DNA of 64,000 nt, taken from Sipunculus nudus. Taxonomy: Eukaryota > Annelida > Sipuncula > Golfingiida > Sipunculidae. The notes beneath the pieces are model-generated. The model made no database searches. It was not told where the DNA came from and saw nothing but the letters and a program-made list of their open reading frames with translations. Position numbers and translations under genes: made by a program. Position 1 is the stretch's first letter, and every line of letters begins with the position of its first letter. The stretch covers positions 48,517,678-48,581,677 of the forward strand of contig CM049307.1 in assembly GCA_026874595.1 (NCBI GenBank), given 5' to 3'. Shown piece after piece: positions 36,181-48,184 of this stretch.

Positions 36181-38090
36181 TGTAGCTATCTGTCCACTTT
36201 GCTAAAAATAATTTGCCTTAAGGGTAGGAAAAAAAATTTCATCCTTGAAATAAAACAAATGCTTGCTTTGAATTTTAACCCCTCCCCCGGGTATAAACTG
36301 GTCTGCCTGGCTCCAATAATTTTAAGTGATTTTCCCTTATTCCCATACTTAATACAGTGGTATTTTTACATTATATAAATATCATCAATGATATGTTCTT
36401 AGTACAATGAAAGAGTATTCAAACTAAGATGAATGAGACACTACCATAGCCTGTGGAATTAAGGTCGAGTTCATTGAGCCATGAATTGCTTGACGAGGCC
36501 AACATTTCTCGTAAAAGTGACTGCAAACTCATTACTTAAATATACTTTATCGATATATCATGTAGACCTAACACAGACATTATAAATAACTTATAAGTTC
36601 TTAATTAAAGCACCGATCGGCATTGTCCATCATATGTATTGTAGATCAGAATGAAACTTTTGTTCTAGATTACTTAAGTGGCATGTCGACATTCCAATAT
36701 AAAAAATAATAATAATAATAATAATAATGATCAATGGATTCGAGTATCTTCTCTACGTCTAAGCATCAGTTTAACCGAAATTTGGTTTTCGGAATGTTGG
36801 GATATAAAGCCTACATTATAACCAGATGCTGGGGCATTATACAATGACATATTGTCCAGTACATTATCAAGTAGGACTTCTGATTGTCATCTTGAAGAAG
36901 GGACTATTAATTACAAGTTTGCGTAGTTCTAAATTTCCTAAAATATATCCTAGGTCTGCTCCATGGTACCCTGCATTCTGCACCGAAAATTATGTATATA
37001 TTGTTATGGGGTTACTATTGCAACATGGTCTTTTGCGGAGGAGTTCAAAGCGAAGTTAGATTATTTAGAAAGCTATTCGTGCAGAAAAATCGAGATTACT
37101 ATCTCCGGGTCACAATAAGCAATTTGCCGATCAATTTCTTTACGTCCCACCAGAAAAAAGAATTGAACTTCCGGTCTCATCTGTAATCTGCCATACACCG
37201 TCTCGAAAGTCACAGAACATTTGGCTTTTTTTTTTGATCATGATATAAAATCTCGGTGATAACGTTTCTACATCATAAACGTATGCCTAAAAATCCTTTG
37301 ACTGTCGCCCCCGAGCGAATGACATTCAAAGGACAAAAAAAGTCGATATCACAGTACACCCAATTAGCGATTAAAGAGTGCATTAATGAAGGCTTTGAGG
37401 GCACAAAGGCTCGGGGTATATTCTAAGGAAACTTTAGAACTGCACAAAATTGTAATTAATCGTACCCCTTAAACATTTGATATATTGTCATGTATCTTAC
37501 AATTTGCCGCTAAAGAGTGGCTTATTTTTTTTAGGTGTTTTAAATGTATTATTTGAAAATTGAAATGTTAAATTAAATATCATATGAAAATGAATGATAA
37601 TTAGAATACATGTATATCCACAATAAAAACACTGTACCAGCTGTAAAATAATGTATCCTTTCGGGTCTGATATGAATTTAAAACAACCTTCGGATTGATT
37701 TTAGATATGTTGATTTGTACCAGCAATGCTACCTTATACGCATATTATTCTATTTCGGATATAATTTGGTAGATCCATCTCTGATTTTTAAAGTATATGT
37801 AGAGTACATCCGAAAAAATTCACATAACATAATCCTATACTGCGGTAATCTGGGCTAATTGTTTATTTTACTGCTTTCTGTTATTTGTTGGTTTCATCTA
37901 ACTATACCGCGTGGGTAGTTCAAAGACACTTTATAACAAAGTAACAATACATAATGTAACACAGAGTAACAATAAACGCAATACCATATCGATTTCAAGT
38001 ACAGGCAATATATGCTCTAGTTTATTGAAACGACATCAGAAGGAGAGTGATGGTTTCCGTTTATTTTGCATTGTAACAATGTATCGGTAT
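36181..38090. other. No gene recognised
   Basis: AT-rich intergenic or intronic sequence with a short (AAT)n at about 36703-36728. The open frame 36826-37059 has no family resemblance. Confidence 0.5.
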
Positions 38091-38092
38091 TT

Positions 38093-38680
38093 TGCAATTA
38101 CTGAGAACGCCCTCTGATATATTTAACTATTCAAAGGGTTCTGAAGGGAAGGACAGCAGAGCTTTTCTTCTTTTTTGGCACAAAGAAAAAATTACAGGCG
38201 TCTTCCGGGGATTCTTTCAGTAAATCTGTCACTTGGTGACGGTCACAGCTTTAATGTTGGCTCATAAATCCATAGGTTTAGCCACGATAAAACCGGTGGT
38301 ACACATTAACGTTGGCAGGAAATGTCACATGGAAAATCCTGTTTAACTTTTCTACAGAAAACAAGGAAAAATTTTGATAAATCCATGGTAACGAATCACT
38401 TATTAGTGCACTCGAATTATAAATATAAAACAATAATTATGTGAATTTGTGCGCACAAATTACTTATCCCATACAACGCATTACTAGTCCAAATATGCAC
38501 GAAATGGTATTTCATGTCGTGCGAAAGATTATGTTATCCCGATGGAATGAATTACAAGAATAATGTGAACGAGCAGGTAATTCGTGTAAACAAATGGCAA
38601 GACTTGAATTATAAATTCATAACGACAAACGCAAGAATCAACAATTTATGAGGAAAAGGTAAATAGTAATTTGTGGCCAA
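38093..38680 (+). repeat. Local repeat unit X, solitary copy
   Basis: The copy runs from TACTGAGAACGCCCTCTGAT through GACAGCAGAGCTTTTC, TCATAAATCcATAGG, ATGGTAACGAATCACTT and AATAATGTGAACGAGCA to GGTAAATAGTAATTTGTG. The same series recurs at 40430-40575 (start only) and 40905-41395 (lacking an internal piece). Confidence 0.8.
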
Positions 38681-40429
38681 GAATTAAAAGAGACAGTTAC
38701 GTAGTAAGTAGGTTTATGTGGGGGGCATTTAGATCATTGAAATCTGATTCTGTAAGGATTATTTTGCACGGCACATGGTCACTCGGTTATGTGCTGCGTA
38801 AGAAGTGAGCAGCCAAAAGATGCGGGTCACACAGATGTAGTTCGTCACTGCCATACAAAATTGACCCACCACCTCCCCCATTTCTTCGAAACCAATTAAT
38901 TTTTTGGTTTTTAAATTGTGCAACAGCGAGAAGCTAGGGCATACTTGGATATTATTTTTCTTGTATATAACATACTCATGATGCAATAATTTGTTTCTGA
39001 AATTAGTCAGAACTGTATTCAGTTCTTGTTTATGTCCTTTTCTAGTCGAGGAAACTGTGTCAGCATCATAGGGTGCATCACAGTTTACGGTTGTATTACC
39101 CCCAAGTATTATGTTTGTAGCTATACCATTCTAATGTTTTCAATGATGTGTTTCAATGTCTAGACTGAATGATTTTCATCCGATGTCATATTCTTTATTA
39201 CTTAATGTAACTGTGTCAGCACCAGGGGGTGCACTGCATTTTAAGGTTGGATTGTTTCAATTTCAAATATAATTATTTTCCCTAATTCAGAATAGGATTA
39301 ACTGGATAACTTAATTTGTTACTATGAGTTTGTTTTAATTATGAGCTGCAGAATTTAATCTTGTTGTTGTTATTTAGACACTGAGATTATGCTTTGCATC
39401 ATGGGGTGCACTGCAGGTACTAGCGTCATATTGACCATCTGGCATTACGACCAGATTACTGGCGCCAGAGTGTCATGACATCTACGTCTGAGGATCGCAT
39501 TATAAGGCCTAATGAAGATGCAAATATTTTCGTCATTTCACGCTTCATGGGCTACAAGTATACTGTAAATTAACATAAACCAGACCATTCGTTAGCATTT
39601 TTTTGTGTACTTTCTAATAATACCAATTATGAGCGAGAAAAGTTCCTGTTAAACCCAGCACATTGGTAAACCCCTCGGCATGTTTTTTGAATTTATGACC
39701 GCATGAACACAAGCATGGCTCGCACGGGATACAGGACGCAGGCAACTTGCAGACGACACAGGAAATGACCCGTGTCCATGGAGACGGTGTTTCAGTTTGG
39801 GTTGCGAGCTCACATATATACTATTGTGTTCATTCAACATTCTAAACATAATATTGAGATTATGGGCCGTTTACCACAATATGAATGCAACCAGATGCAA
39901 GACCACTGCGATACATTCCTCCATATTACTAGTATCACGACTCGAGTAGGCTTACCAGCCCTATTATCCGATTGCCTACCGAGTCGGGTTGTCACGGCTA
40001 GTATTTTCTTCAAAGTATGTTTCAGTTTTTAGTATCTATTAGGTAGTTTGGAAATGTATTATACAGCCATATATGGTTTGTACTTTAATGTATATACGAT
40101 TAACCACACAGTATTAGATTAGCATGCAATATTAGATAAGTATACAACATTATAATCAATTTGTAAATGAGTCCTTAAAGTATGTAGGTTTTTAGTAGCG
40201 TAGCCTAATTTCTCCAAGGCTGGCCGGATATACCCAACCTTGCGGGAATAGGAATGTAATTTTATCAGGGGATGATTCTACTTGTAATTTCATATTTATT
40301 TGTCGTCATAAATCGGCCAGTTATTCTCATACCCGGTCTTGTCTTTCGTTAATTGTATATACACAACATAGCTAAATTATATGCCCAGCCGACATAAAAT
40401 ATATTTACTTTGTGGCCAGTATATTGCAA
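38681..40429. other. No gene recognised
   Basis: Sequence between repeat copies. Between 39050 and 39420 the motif GTGTCAGCAcCAgGGGGTGCA-CTGC appears three times in loose form (about 39057, 39206 and 39390), a weak tandem pattern. The short frames 39649-39849 and 39772-40032 lack support. Confidence 0.4.
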
Positions 40430-41660
40430 GTACTGAGAACGCCCTATGACATATTAAACTATTGAGAGGTTAATTCCGATTGGAATGACAGCAGAGCTTT
40501 TCATTTTTTCGGCACAAAGAAAAAAATAACAGGCTTCTTCCGGGGATTCTTTCAGTAAATCTGTCACTAGGCTTCGTAAATGTCAGCATTTATTAGGAAT
40601 ATACTTACTTACTCATCCTTCAGATAATCGGGTTCTTATTTTTTAAGTTATGTCGTTACAGCGTGTATGTGGTTTCCGATGGATATAAAAGTAGTAGCAA
40701 ATTTATACGCTTAGGTTGTACAAAAAAAAATCACTTTTCTACGCATTAAAGGAGACAAGGTCCTTGCTAAACTTTCTAGCACAAATTAAATCAAAATTTA
40801 ACGGAAAGAGGACCATACTGAGTGCTGAGTATATAATAAAATTTACAAAGTTTGAAATATATTTTTGAATTTTCTAGGCAGGCTGGCAAAAGCCACGTAT
40901 TGTGTCTGGAATGACAGCAGAGCTTTTCATTATTTTGGCATAAAGGAAAAAAAGTACAGGTGTCTTCCGGTCACAGCTTTCATGTTGACTCATAAATCTA
41001 TAGGTTAGACCTCGATAAAACCGTTGGTACACATGAACGTTGACAGGAACTGTCGCAGGGAGAATCCTGTGAATCTTTGCAGAAAACAAGGTAAAATATT
41101 GATTAATCCGTGGTAACGAATCACTTGTTCGTGCACTAGAATTATTAGATGGAAACAATAAGTATGTGAAATCGTTAAGCCTTCATCAATAATTATTAAT
41201 AATGAATTATTAATTCATACGCGCGAAGTACTATTTCGTGTTGTGCGCAAAATTTAGATCAGCCAGATGAAATGACCTAGAAGAATAATGTGAACGAGCA
41301 AGCAATTCGAGCGCACAAATTGCCAGATTGGACATGTGAATTCTTAAAGACAAATGCATGAATTATGAGCATAAATAGTAATTCGTGTCATAAATTTGAT
41401 AAATATATTACCCTGCATGAAAATCATTATTATTCATATGGGCCGTACAAAAAACATTGTTCTACACATTCGCCGAATTTTTTTCACGGACCAATTTTGT
41501 TTGCAAAAGGAGACGAGGTCCTTTATTAATTATTTAAAAAATTATGGAAAAAGGACTATATTGAATGCAGAGCATAAAAAGAATTTCAAGAATTAAAGAC
41601 AATTTCTATATTTTCTTGATAGGCTTGCAAAATTACTCGTACTGTTTCCGACCAGTAAAG
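40430..41660 (+). repeat. X-Y-X-Y local tandem duplication
   Basis: X (truncated) lies at 40430-40575, Y at about 40690-40900, X at 40905-41395 and Y at about 41446-41650. Y is marked by GGAGACaAGGTCCT and a downstream AAGAGGACcATAcTGAgTGC. The two Y copies are 756 bp apart. X at 38093-38680 is a further copy. Confidence 0.75.
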
Positions 41661-42569
41661 AAAGAAAGAAAAAAAAAATCATCCGCTCGCATCATATGTT
41701 TTGTTCTAAGTGTCCGTAGAACAATATTTTGTGTGTGTATCCTTAGTATTAATTTGATCAAAAATGAAAAACGTGGGGGCCGAGAATGCTAAATGATTTC
41801 TCGCCGTTTGACAGAATTTCTTATGCATGATTTCCAATTAAGATGTAAAGTAAACAGGCTATACCTGCAGGTCGTTATAAAATCTGTATCAAGAATACCT
41901 TATAACACTATGATTTTTCTTGTGTAATGCCCCTAACAATGTATCTGTGGTTTGATGGTGTGACAAATCAAGCGTGAGACCATTGTCCATCATTAATGAT
42001 TGCCCTGTCTTTAGGCTGAACGGAATGACGAAAACATCAGTATTTTGTTTAAGATCAATCATGTAATAAAAGTGTTAATAACTTCTAAATGTTTATTTTT
42101 ATTTGCGTTAATACATGAAGAAGGTGTGTTCACATGAAGATGCTATATGTGCATTATATGCCTACCTCATAAAGACATGAAAAACACTATACCGTTTATT
42201 ATTTTGCTTAATAGGCATGACGCATAACACTTCCGCTGATGGTGACGGCACTGTTAACATGACAACAGGGCAGCGTTATTGTTTGAAATTTGGACTCTCT
42301 TCAAAACTAGTTTTAGGTCATGAAATTTCATAAAAATTGGTTCCACATTATCACTTCAATGTGTAACTACAGTGAAATCGTAATATTATGAGTGGGAGTT
42401 AATTATTCAATCCCTAATTATACAAAGTTCAAACACTGAAGTGGACTATCGGGTTAAACATTTTATAGTAACGATCAAGCTGCTTTCATAGAAATGATTG
42501 AAGGATTTTATTTCTAATGAGTTTTACGTCATTAGGTCAGCAAGTTCGCATTTGCTCTGTCTTGCCCCC

Positions 42570-42570
<1 letters not shown>
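41661..42570. other. No gene recognised
   Basis: AT-rich sequence with no supported exon or repeat that I can define. Confidence 0.5.

Positions 42571-42571
<1 letters not shown>

Positions 42572-42623
<52 letters not shown>
42572..42623. repeat. (CT)n microsatellite
   Basis: About 25 uninterrupted CT units, preceded by a short C run. Confidence 0.95.
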
Positions 42624-42626
<3 letters not shown>

Positions 42627-42694
42627 CTAAAACACGTGCCCGCGCATACACAGAATTCTTAATTCAATATTCCAAGGCAAAAACAGAACATTAA

Positions 42695-43029
42695 GGCCAA
42701 AAAAAATTAAAGGTATGGTTCTCAGGCACCGCCCGCATCAATTTTAAATCCCCGCATCAAAATTTTTTATTTTGATTTTCAATAAAAACTTTCCAATTTT
42801 GAGCTGCTGCCATTCCGACATTTCATTCAAGAAGATAAAACCATACAATTTCCTTTGTTTTGTAATGCTTTTACTTATTTAGCAAAATAAAACTGTTATT
42901 TTCATGCTTTTCCCTTCTCATTTGACATTTTTATCGAAACATCCAAAAAATTTAAAATAAAAAAATCGCCCGCCTGCATTGATTTCTGAAAAAGTGCCTG
43001 AGAACCATACCTTTTTTTTTATTTTGGCC
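42695..43029. mobile_element. PIF/Harbinger-like MITE with TAA target duplication
   Basis: A 335-bp element with terminal inverted repeats of about 37 bp. Both ends read GGCCAAAA, then an A-rich stretch, then AAGGTATGGTTCTCAGGCAC going inwards. It is flanked by TAA on both sides (42692-42694 and 43030-43032). A 3-bp TAA/TTA duplication with a GGC-type terminus is the known signature of PIF/Harbinger transposons. There is no ORF, so it is non-autonomous. The inner sequence also contains an imperfect inverted CGCCCGC-CAT block. Confidence 0.85.
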
Positions 43030-43586
43030 TAATGCATATTTTTAAATGCGCTACTGATGTACGGCAGTGTATGTCCATACTTTTTGTTTCCCTCAGAATA
43101 TAATTACAGATATACATGTCATTGCGACAATTGGGGCATTATGATGGTTATCAAATTGCACTCACATAAAATGTTCAAACAAAATGATTAATTATTTTTC
43201 TGTGTCGGACTGCCGTCCCTGAGGTTTGCACGTTAACACGTTTAGCTGCATTATATTTGAATTTCAAGTATTGATGATACGTCACGGAAGCATGCATGTA
43301 GTTATAATAACCGTTTCTCAAGGTGTCGCCTGGATATCTATATAAATTCTTTAGTGACAATGGCTTTGGCCTAGGTGAGCGCTTCCTGATTGCCTTTTCC
43401 CTATCTGATGGGCTGTGTATCCTTTCAGCATAGTTATCTTAAACCAAAGGCAATGATGCACACCTGGAGATACTTGCTCAGTATTTCTTTATGTCCTGGC
43501 TAATGTGAATATCGGTGTATTGTTTGTGACAGCCACCTTCACAGATACAGGCTTAATACATGTAGATTAAATGTGCGATTTAATCT
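43030..43586. other. No gene recognised
   Basis: Short AT-rich stretch between the MITE and a dispersed repeat. The minus-strand frame 43175-43360 has no family resemblance. Confidence 0.5.
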
Positions 43587-43935
43587 TTAAAGTGACTTAT
43601 TCACATAGAACGTTTGTAAAAATACATGAAATATATTGTTTTCCTTTCAATATTATGGTGTCTGTCAATATTTGGTCCTGAATCCCTTTGCTTACTCCTA
43701 TACACAAATGGAAATAAGTGTGCCTCGGGAACAGTGGCCTCAAATATAAACAAAGCGGACACACCACCTGGTGGCCGGACCACAAAACTTTGCAAATCAA
43801 GTTTATTTTAAGCTGGCAAACGGATTTTCTTCCGTGTTTCTTCTTCCATGTTTCTAATCCCTGTTTGGGAGTTGTCGCGCATGCGCAAGATTGGACCTCT
43901 GCTCAAGCATTCTTGTCCTGGTTAACAAATACAAG
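43587..43935 (+). repeat. Dispersed repeat of about 340 bp, copy 2
   Basis: Matches 21912-22250 in direct orientation with the same landmarks (CACCTGGTGG, TTTCTTCTTCCATGTTTCT, TGGGAGTTGTC). Several small open frames overlap it on both strands; none is a gene. Confidence 0.7.
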
Positions 43936-44372
43936 TGGGTCGTGCATCAAATAGGTGAACTGTAGATATATTTAGTTCTTGTGCTGGGGAGCCATTTCTG
44001 GGAAGCTTTTTTATTCAGCCAAAATGAATTAATGGGGTGAGATAATATACACATTATTGTCAATGTTTATGTGCCTTTAAAACGCATTATTGATCCTGTT
44101 TAAACACGATTTATCTGGGCATCCTTCCCATTAACAAACAAAGAAGCTTGTCGAGTTCACGACAATCAATTAATTTACGTTAAGAGCAATATAATGCTCT
44201 TTTCATATTGTAACTTAGTGTTTCTTATGATCGTACCTTCTGTAGGCGTGAGCTTCGTTCCCTGTATATGAAAGACATGACAGAACTTGTATTTCCATGT
44301 GGCTTTCATGTCATATATAGGAAACGTTTGGTGACTGTTAAAGGATAATTCATGATAATTTGATCCTCCATA

Positions 44373-44423
44373 ATGCTAATTGCCCTCGGCCTACTTGTCG
44401 GCCTTGAGACGCACAGCAAAACA
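44373..44423 (+). CDS. Possible signal-peptide exon (orphan)
   Basis: An ATG opens MLIALGLLVGLETHSKT and meets a perfect GTAAGT donor at 44424-44429 in phase 0. The hydrophobic core and length fit a secretory leader. It lies 0.9 kb upstream of the lectin gene on the same strand, but lectin exon 2 needs a phase-1 partner, so it is not an alternative lectin start. No matching downstream exon was found. It could be chance. Confidence 0.25.
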
Positions 44424-45193
44424 GTAAGTATTAAGGGATATATATTCCTCATGCTAAACATATAAAGTAACTCAATCTCACGCTTTCCAAAGGCATAGCG
44501 TATCTTATTTTTTTAATATCCAACAAAGGAGAGTCTGAAACTTTTAAATAATCCCCGAAGGGCTAATTATTTAGTCCGATGGTTCGTGAATAACGCCTAT
44601 CGTTTCCTTTGCGCCATCGAACACCATATAATAATCCTGCAGAATTATTGAAGAAAGTCGCACCGTGTGAGGCCTGTCGCGTACCTTATTTTATCACTAT
44701 ATAGGCAGACACATACATTCACATATAAAGGTGTCTAGTTGAAACATATACTGCGGAAGCAAAATATGACAGTTGAAAGCGCACAACTACTTATCTTTAA
44801 ACATAACAGCAAATGAGTGACAGTCCAATCTGCCCTTAATGGAAACATCAATCAGCCAATGGACGGATTTTTTAACTAAAACAGTCGGGAAATAGAAAAC
44901 TATACGCTTTATTCCGAATTCTGCGTCTCGCATCGTTGACTTCCCTATATTTATGCGAGCGTGAGGTACCGTATGTAAGATCCGGTATTCTGCCATGCGG
45001 CAGAAAGAAGGTAACAGAGTTTAGTCAGAATCATGATTGTTTATAAACGTCTGCGATGTCATCAGACAGACACATGACATGAAACAGTTAACAATAGTTG
45101 AACAGTTTTTGTTTCATCTGGTGACATGTATAACAGATTGAGATGTGCAGGTTATTTACCTGATCGCCCGGCTTTGTTTGATATCTTCTTGTA

Positions 45194-45207
45194 TTATATA
45201 TCTGTTG
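45194..45207 (+). promoter_or_regulatory. TATA-like box shared by the two lectin genes
   Basis: TTATATATCTGTTG lies 73 bases before the lectin-1 start codon; the equivalent TTATATATCTGCTG lies 43 bases before the lectin-2 start codon. Conservation between the paralogues supports a core promoter role. Confidence 0.45.
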
Positions 45208-45266
45208 TAGGTGATGCATAATATTTCTTGCTGACGCCTGCCTGTTTATTGTGTGCTTGGACGACA

Positions 45267-45309
45267 ATGTATAAGGCCCTAGCGCTAGCAGTGGGGGTTA
45301 TTCTGACCG
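45267..45309 (+). CDS. C-type lectin 1, exon 1 of 4 (signal peptide)
   Basis: The exon encodes MYKALALAVGVILT plus one base of Gly15, a hydrophobic secretory leader that continues a few residues into exon 2. It ends in phase 1 at GTATGGTAAT. The four exons (43, 198, 216 and 248 nt) join to 705 nt, exactly 235 codons including the stop, giving a 234-residue secreted protein. Every join is phase 1 and all splice dinucleotides are GT-AG. A second gene at 54966 starts with a very similar exon and an identical donor sequence. Confidence 0.85.
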
Positions 45310-45596
45310 GTATGGTAATTATTAACTATTATTATTTTTATTAGAGGATGGCCATTCTCTTCCTTAAACTTCGGCGACTAAGTTTAGAGTGCATAGGAAT
45401 CTATTGTAAACAATACACAGCATATAAATGTCTTCACTCAGGGGTGGGGGTCGGCATGCGCCCCCATTTTTCGACCAACAAAACTGGAGTGATACCCCTT
45501 TAACAGTATAACATATTCACTTTGTCAATTCTGATTTTTTTAGCAACAGGTTTAGGTATAAACATTTGGAAACTGACACACATGATTCCCTCGCAG

Positions 45597-45794
45597 GTAT
45601 TTTTGCCAGGCCCTCGGCAAGTGAATATCAAGAAGAACATAAGAGAAACAGCACTTTGACGAAGAGGAGACAACAAGATATACAATGCTCCGGCGTATGT
45701 ACTGAAGGCTGCGACACCCGGTCATACTCTCGGATCATTACTCTGATGAATCACATCATAAGACTGAATCCCCAGGAACTGCCGAAAGACTGCG
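45597..45794 (+). CDS. C-type lectin 1, exon 2 of 4 (N-terminal linker region)
   Basis: Residues 15-80 lie between the leader and the lectin domain. The exon follows a TCCCTCGCAG acceptor and ends at a GTAAGA donor; it is 198 nt long and phase 1 on both sides. It contains an N-glycosylation site (N32-S-T), a basic TKRR stretch at 36-39 that could be a processing site, and then C45, C49, C53 and C80 with the spacing CxxxCxxxC. The segment around residues 57-75 looks helical. I do not recognise a known domain here; a short oligomerisation or disulfide-linking segment is an inference. Confidence 0.85.
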
Positions 45795-45874
45795 GTAAGA
45801 CACCACCTGTTGACATTTAAATCCTAAATTTCGCACCTTACACCTGTGAAAATTTCATAATATTGATTTTATGT

Positions 45875-46190
45875 GTAGTCCAGCGGTTAAGCTCCCATAA
45901 TTAGAGGAATTGTGCAAAAAATGAAAGAAGCATGAAAGTTGGCAAAAGTATTCTTTGGAGCTTATTGATGAATTTCAGATATAGGGCCAAGCTGAAAATA
46001 AATTATCTTGGCCAAAATCCAAGATGGCGGCCAAGATGGCGGCCAAATTAGAAAATGTCAATAACTTGAGTTAAAAAATCCCGAGAAAGCATTGCAAGTA
46101 CTCTAATATTAAGTTTTTTGGACTGAAAAATTCAATTGCTGAGGTTCCAACCCTCTTCAGGTACTCATTAGCTGGTATTTATCACGAATT
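45875..46190 (+). repeat. Repeat R, solitary copy (AAGATGGCGGCC core)
   Basis: It shares with 46200-46510 the order GAATTGTGCAAAAA-TGAAAGAAGCATGAAA, GATATAGGGCCAAGC, then CCAAGATGGCGGCCAAGATGG near its middle, then a CATTgCAAGT block. It lacks the S part. Confidence 0.8.
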
Positions 46191-46199
46191 TGGTAATAT

Positions 46200-46895
46200 T
46201 CCCATTAGTCCAACAGTTCAGCTGCATATTGAGAAGAATTGAAATGAAAACCTGGAAAGAAGAATGTAACTTGGCATAATAATTTTCCAGACCATACTCA
46301 ATATGTTCAGATATGGGGCCAAGCGGAATTCACAATATCTTGCTAAAACTCCAAGATGGCGGCCAAGATGGCCACTGAAATATAAAATACCAATATATTC
46401 GGTTGTATTTGTCCTGGAATGCATTACAAGTGCACTGTTTCTATGTTATTAGGATCGAAACATTTATTCATAAGGGTTCCAGGTCTGTAAAATGCATGTG
46501 TGAATGAAGTCTTATTTTGTTGGTATTGAAATTGTGCTAAAATTACCCTTTTTTACCAGCACATCTAACGGTAAAACGTATTTGTTGATTACCCTGCAGA
46601 AATTTTATATATTTGTTAATTTTATGTATTTGAACACGTCTCTTTCAATGAAATGAAAATGACAGTCGATTGGTAAAACGCTCGGCTCTCTTCACTGGCG
46701 ACTGAAGTTTCTGTCCCCAATGTTGCTATGAGAGTGGACTGTTGTGGTCCATACAGAGTCGGTTGTTTTCTTCGTGTCCTCTGATTCCATCCATCAGTTC
46801 GCCATCCGAGCCATGAAAAAGGACCTTGTAGTAGTTATTATAACCAGTAGTACAATCAATGTAAAAGAAATTTTATTTGTTTATAAGTTGTGGCT
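46200..46895 (+). repeat. Composite repeat R+S with a tRNA-like module (SINE-like), plus-strand copy
   Basis: R (46200-46510, core CCAAGATGGCGGCCAAGATGG) is followed by a spacer and by S (46644-46895). S begins TTTCAATGAAATG and includes GATTGGTAAAACGCTCGGCT, which resembles a tRNA A-box region, then a weak B-box-like GTTTCTGTCCCC. It ends AGTACAATCAATGTAAAAG. The whole unit recurs inverted at 48185-49115, which defines it as one repeat. A tRNA-derived SINE origin for S is an inference. Confidence 0.65.
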
Positions 46896-48184
46896 CTTTT
46901 GCCTTGAGGTGACGGTGCAGCTTTAAGACTCTTTGCTTGCATGAAGACAGAATCAGTACATATTTAGCGGCTCACCACATTATGCTGTATGCTACGCTCT
47001 CGCATTATATTTTTCAACTTTGTTTTGTGAATTAGACTTTCTATCTTCCGTCTTGCTGTACCATTTTCTCAGCATCCATCCATGAAAGATCAGCTAGCTT
47101 GAACCTGGCAGCACCGACTCATACATGTGGTGAATATTTCTAACAATATATGCATGTACTACATGAATCTACAAATGTGCATAATGTCAGCAAATGAAAG
47201 TATTTTGTTGACACCAACGCATTATGCAAAGTGAATTTTAATGGCAACTCGTTGGGAAGGAACAAGTTTTATATCACAAAAAATGCATCACAGCAATGGC
47301 AGTGATACTTTACTGACACGTGTCGGTTCTTTCATACGATCATGCAGTCTAAAGTCTGCATCGTCACCATATCACAAAATTAATAATCTGCATGAGGTGA
47401 GTGTTATTTCATGCATTCATCACCATAGTATAAAGGCAGCATACAGCAACATGTTGCGCACCTCTAATGTGTGTGGATTCTGTTTTCTTGCCAACATACA
47501 GTCTTAAAGCCATCACTTCATGGCAAAAGAAGCTTAGAATCCATACAGCACACAGGTGTGAGCTTCTACATAAGCGCGTATCTTGTCATGCACGCATGTT
47601 TCCTAAATACATTATAAATAAAGGTCTTTCCCTTTAAACAGACATGGTGTTCAAATACCTTTAAATAGAACATGTAAATTGCACTAATCAACATTTACAT
47701 GAATGTTAAGTTGATGGTAAAATTAAATATCATGTTTGTATATTTTCGAAAACCCTACCTATTCTTCACTGATATATGAAGCTGCCACTGACACCAGACA
47801 GGATACCTAGGTTTCTTTCATCCCCTACCTCGGCAAAGCAGTTAATACATTCGTTAGCATGCAAATAAAGGGATTTCAAACAGAGGAAGTCAGATATTAT
47901 ATATTAATATAATAAAACCTACCCCAGCAAATGACACTTTCATTTAAAAGTGCAGTATTCAGCAATTTTTTATTAAGTTTACCGTTGGGTGTACTGATGA
48001 AAAAGGGAATTTTAGTGCAATTTCAGTAGGTACACACAAGGCGGAATCTATACAGCTGACAGGTGTGAGCTTCTTACATAGGTCTGTATCCTGCCACGCA
48101 CGCATCCAGTCTTATATTAAAGTTATAAGCAGGATAAACTTTATATTATATGGATTGTCTAACTCATTTTTTATTATAATATAT

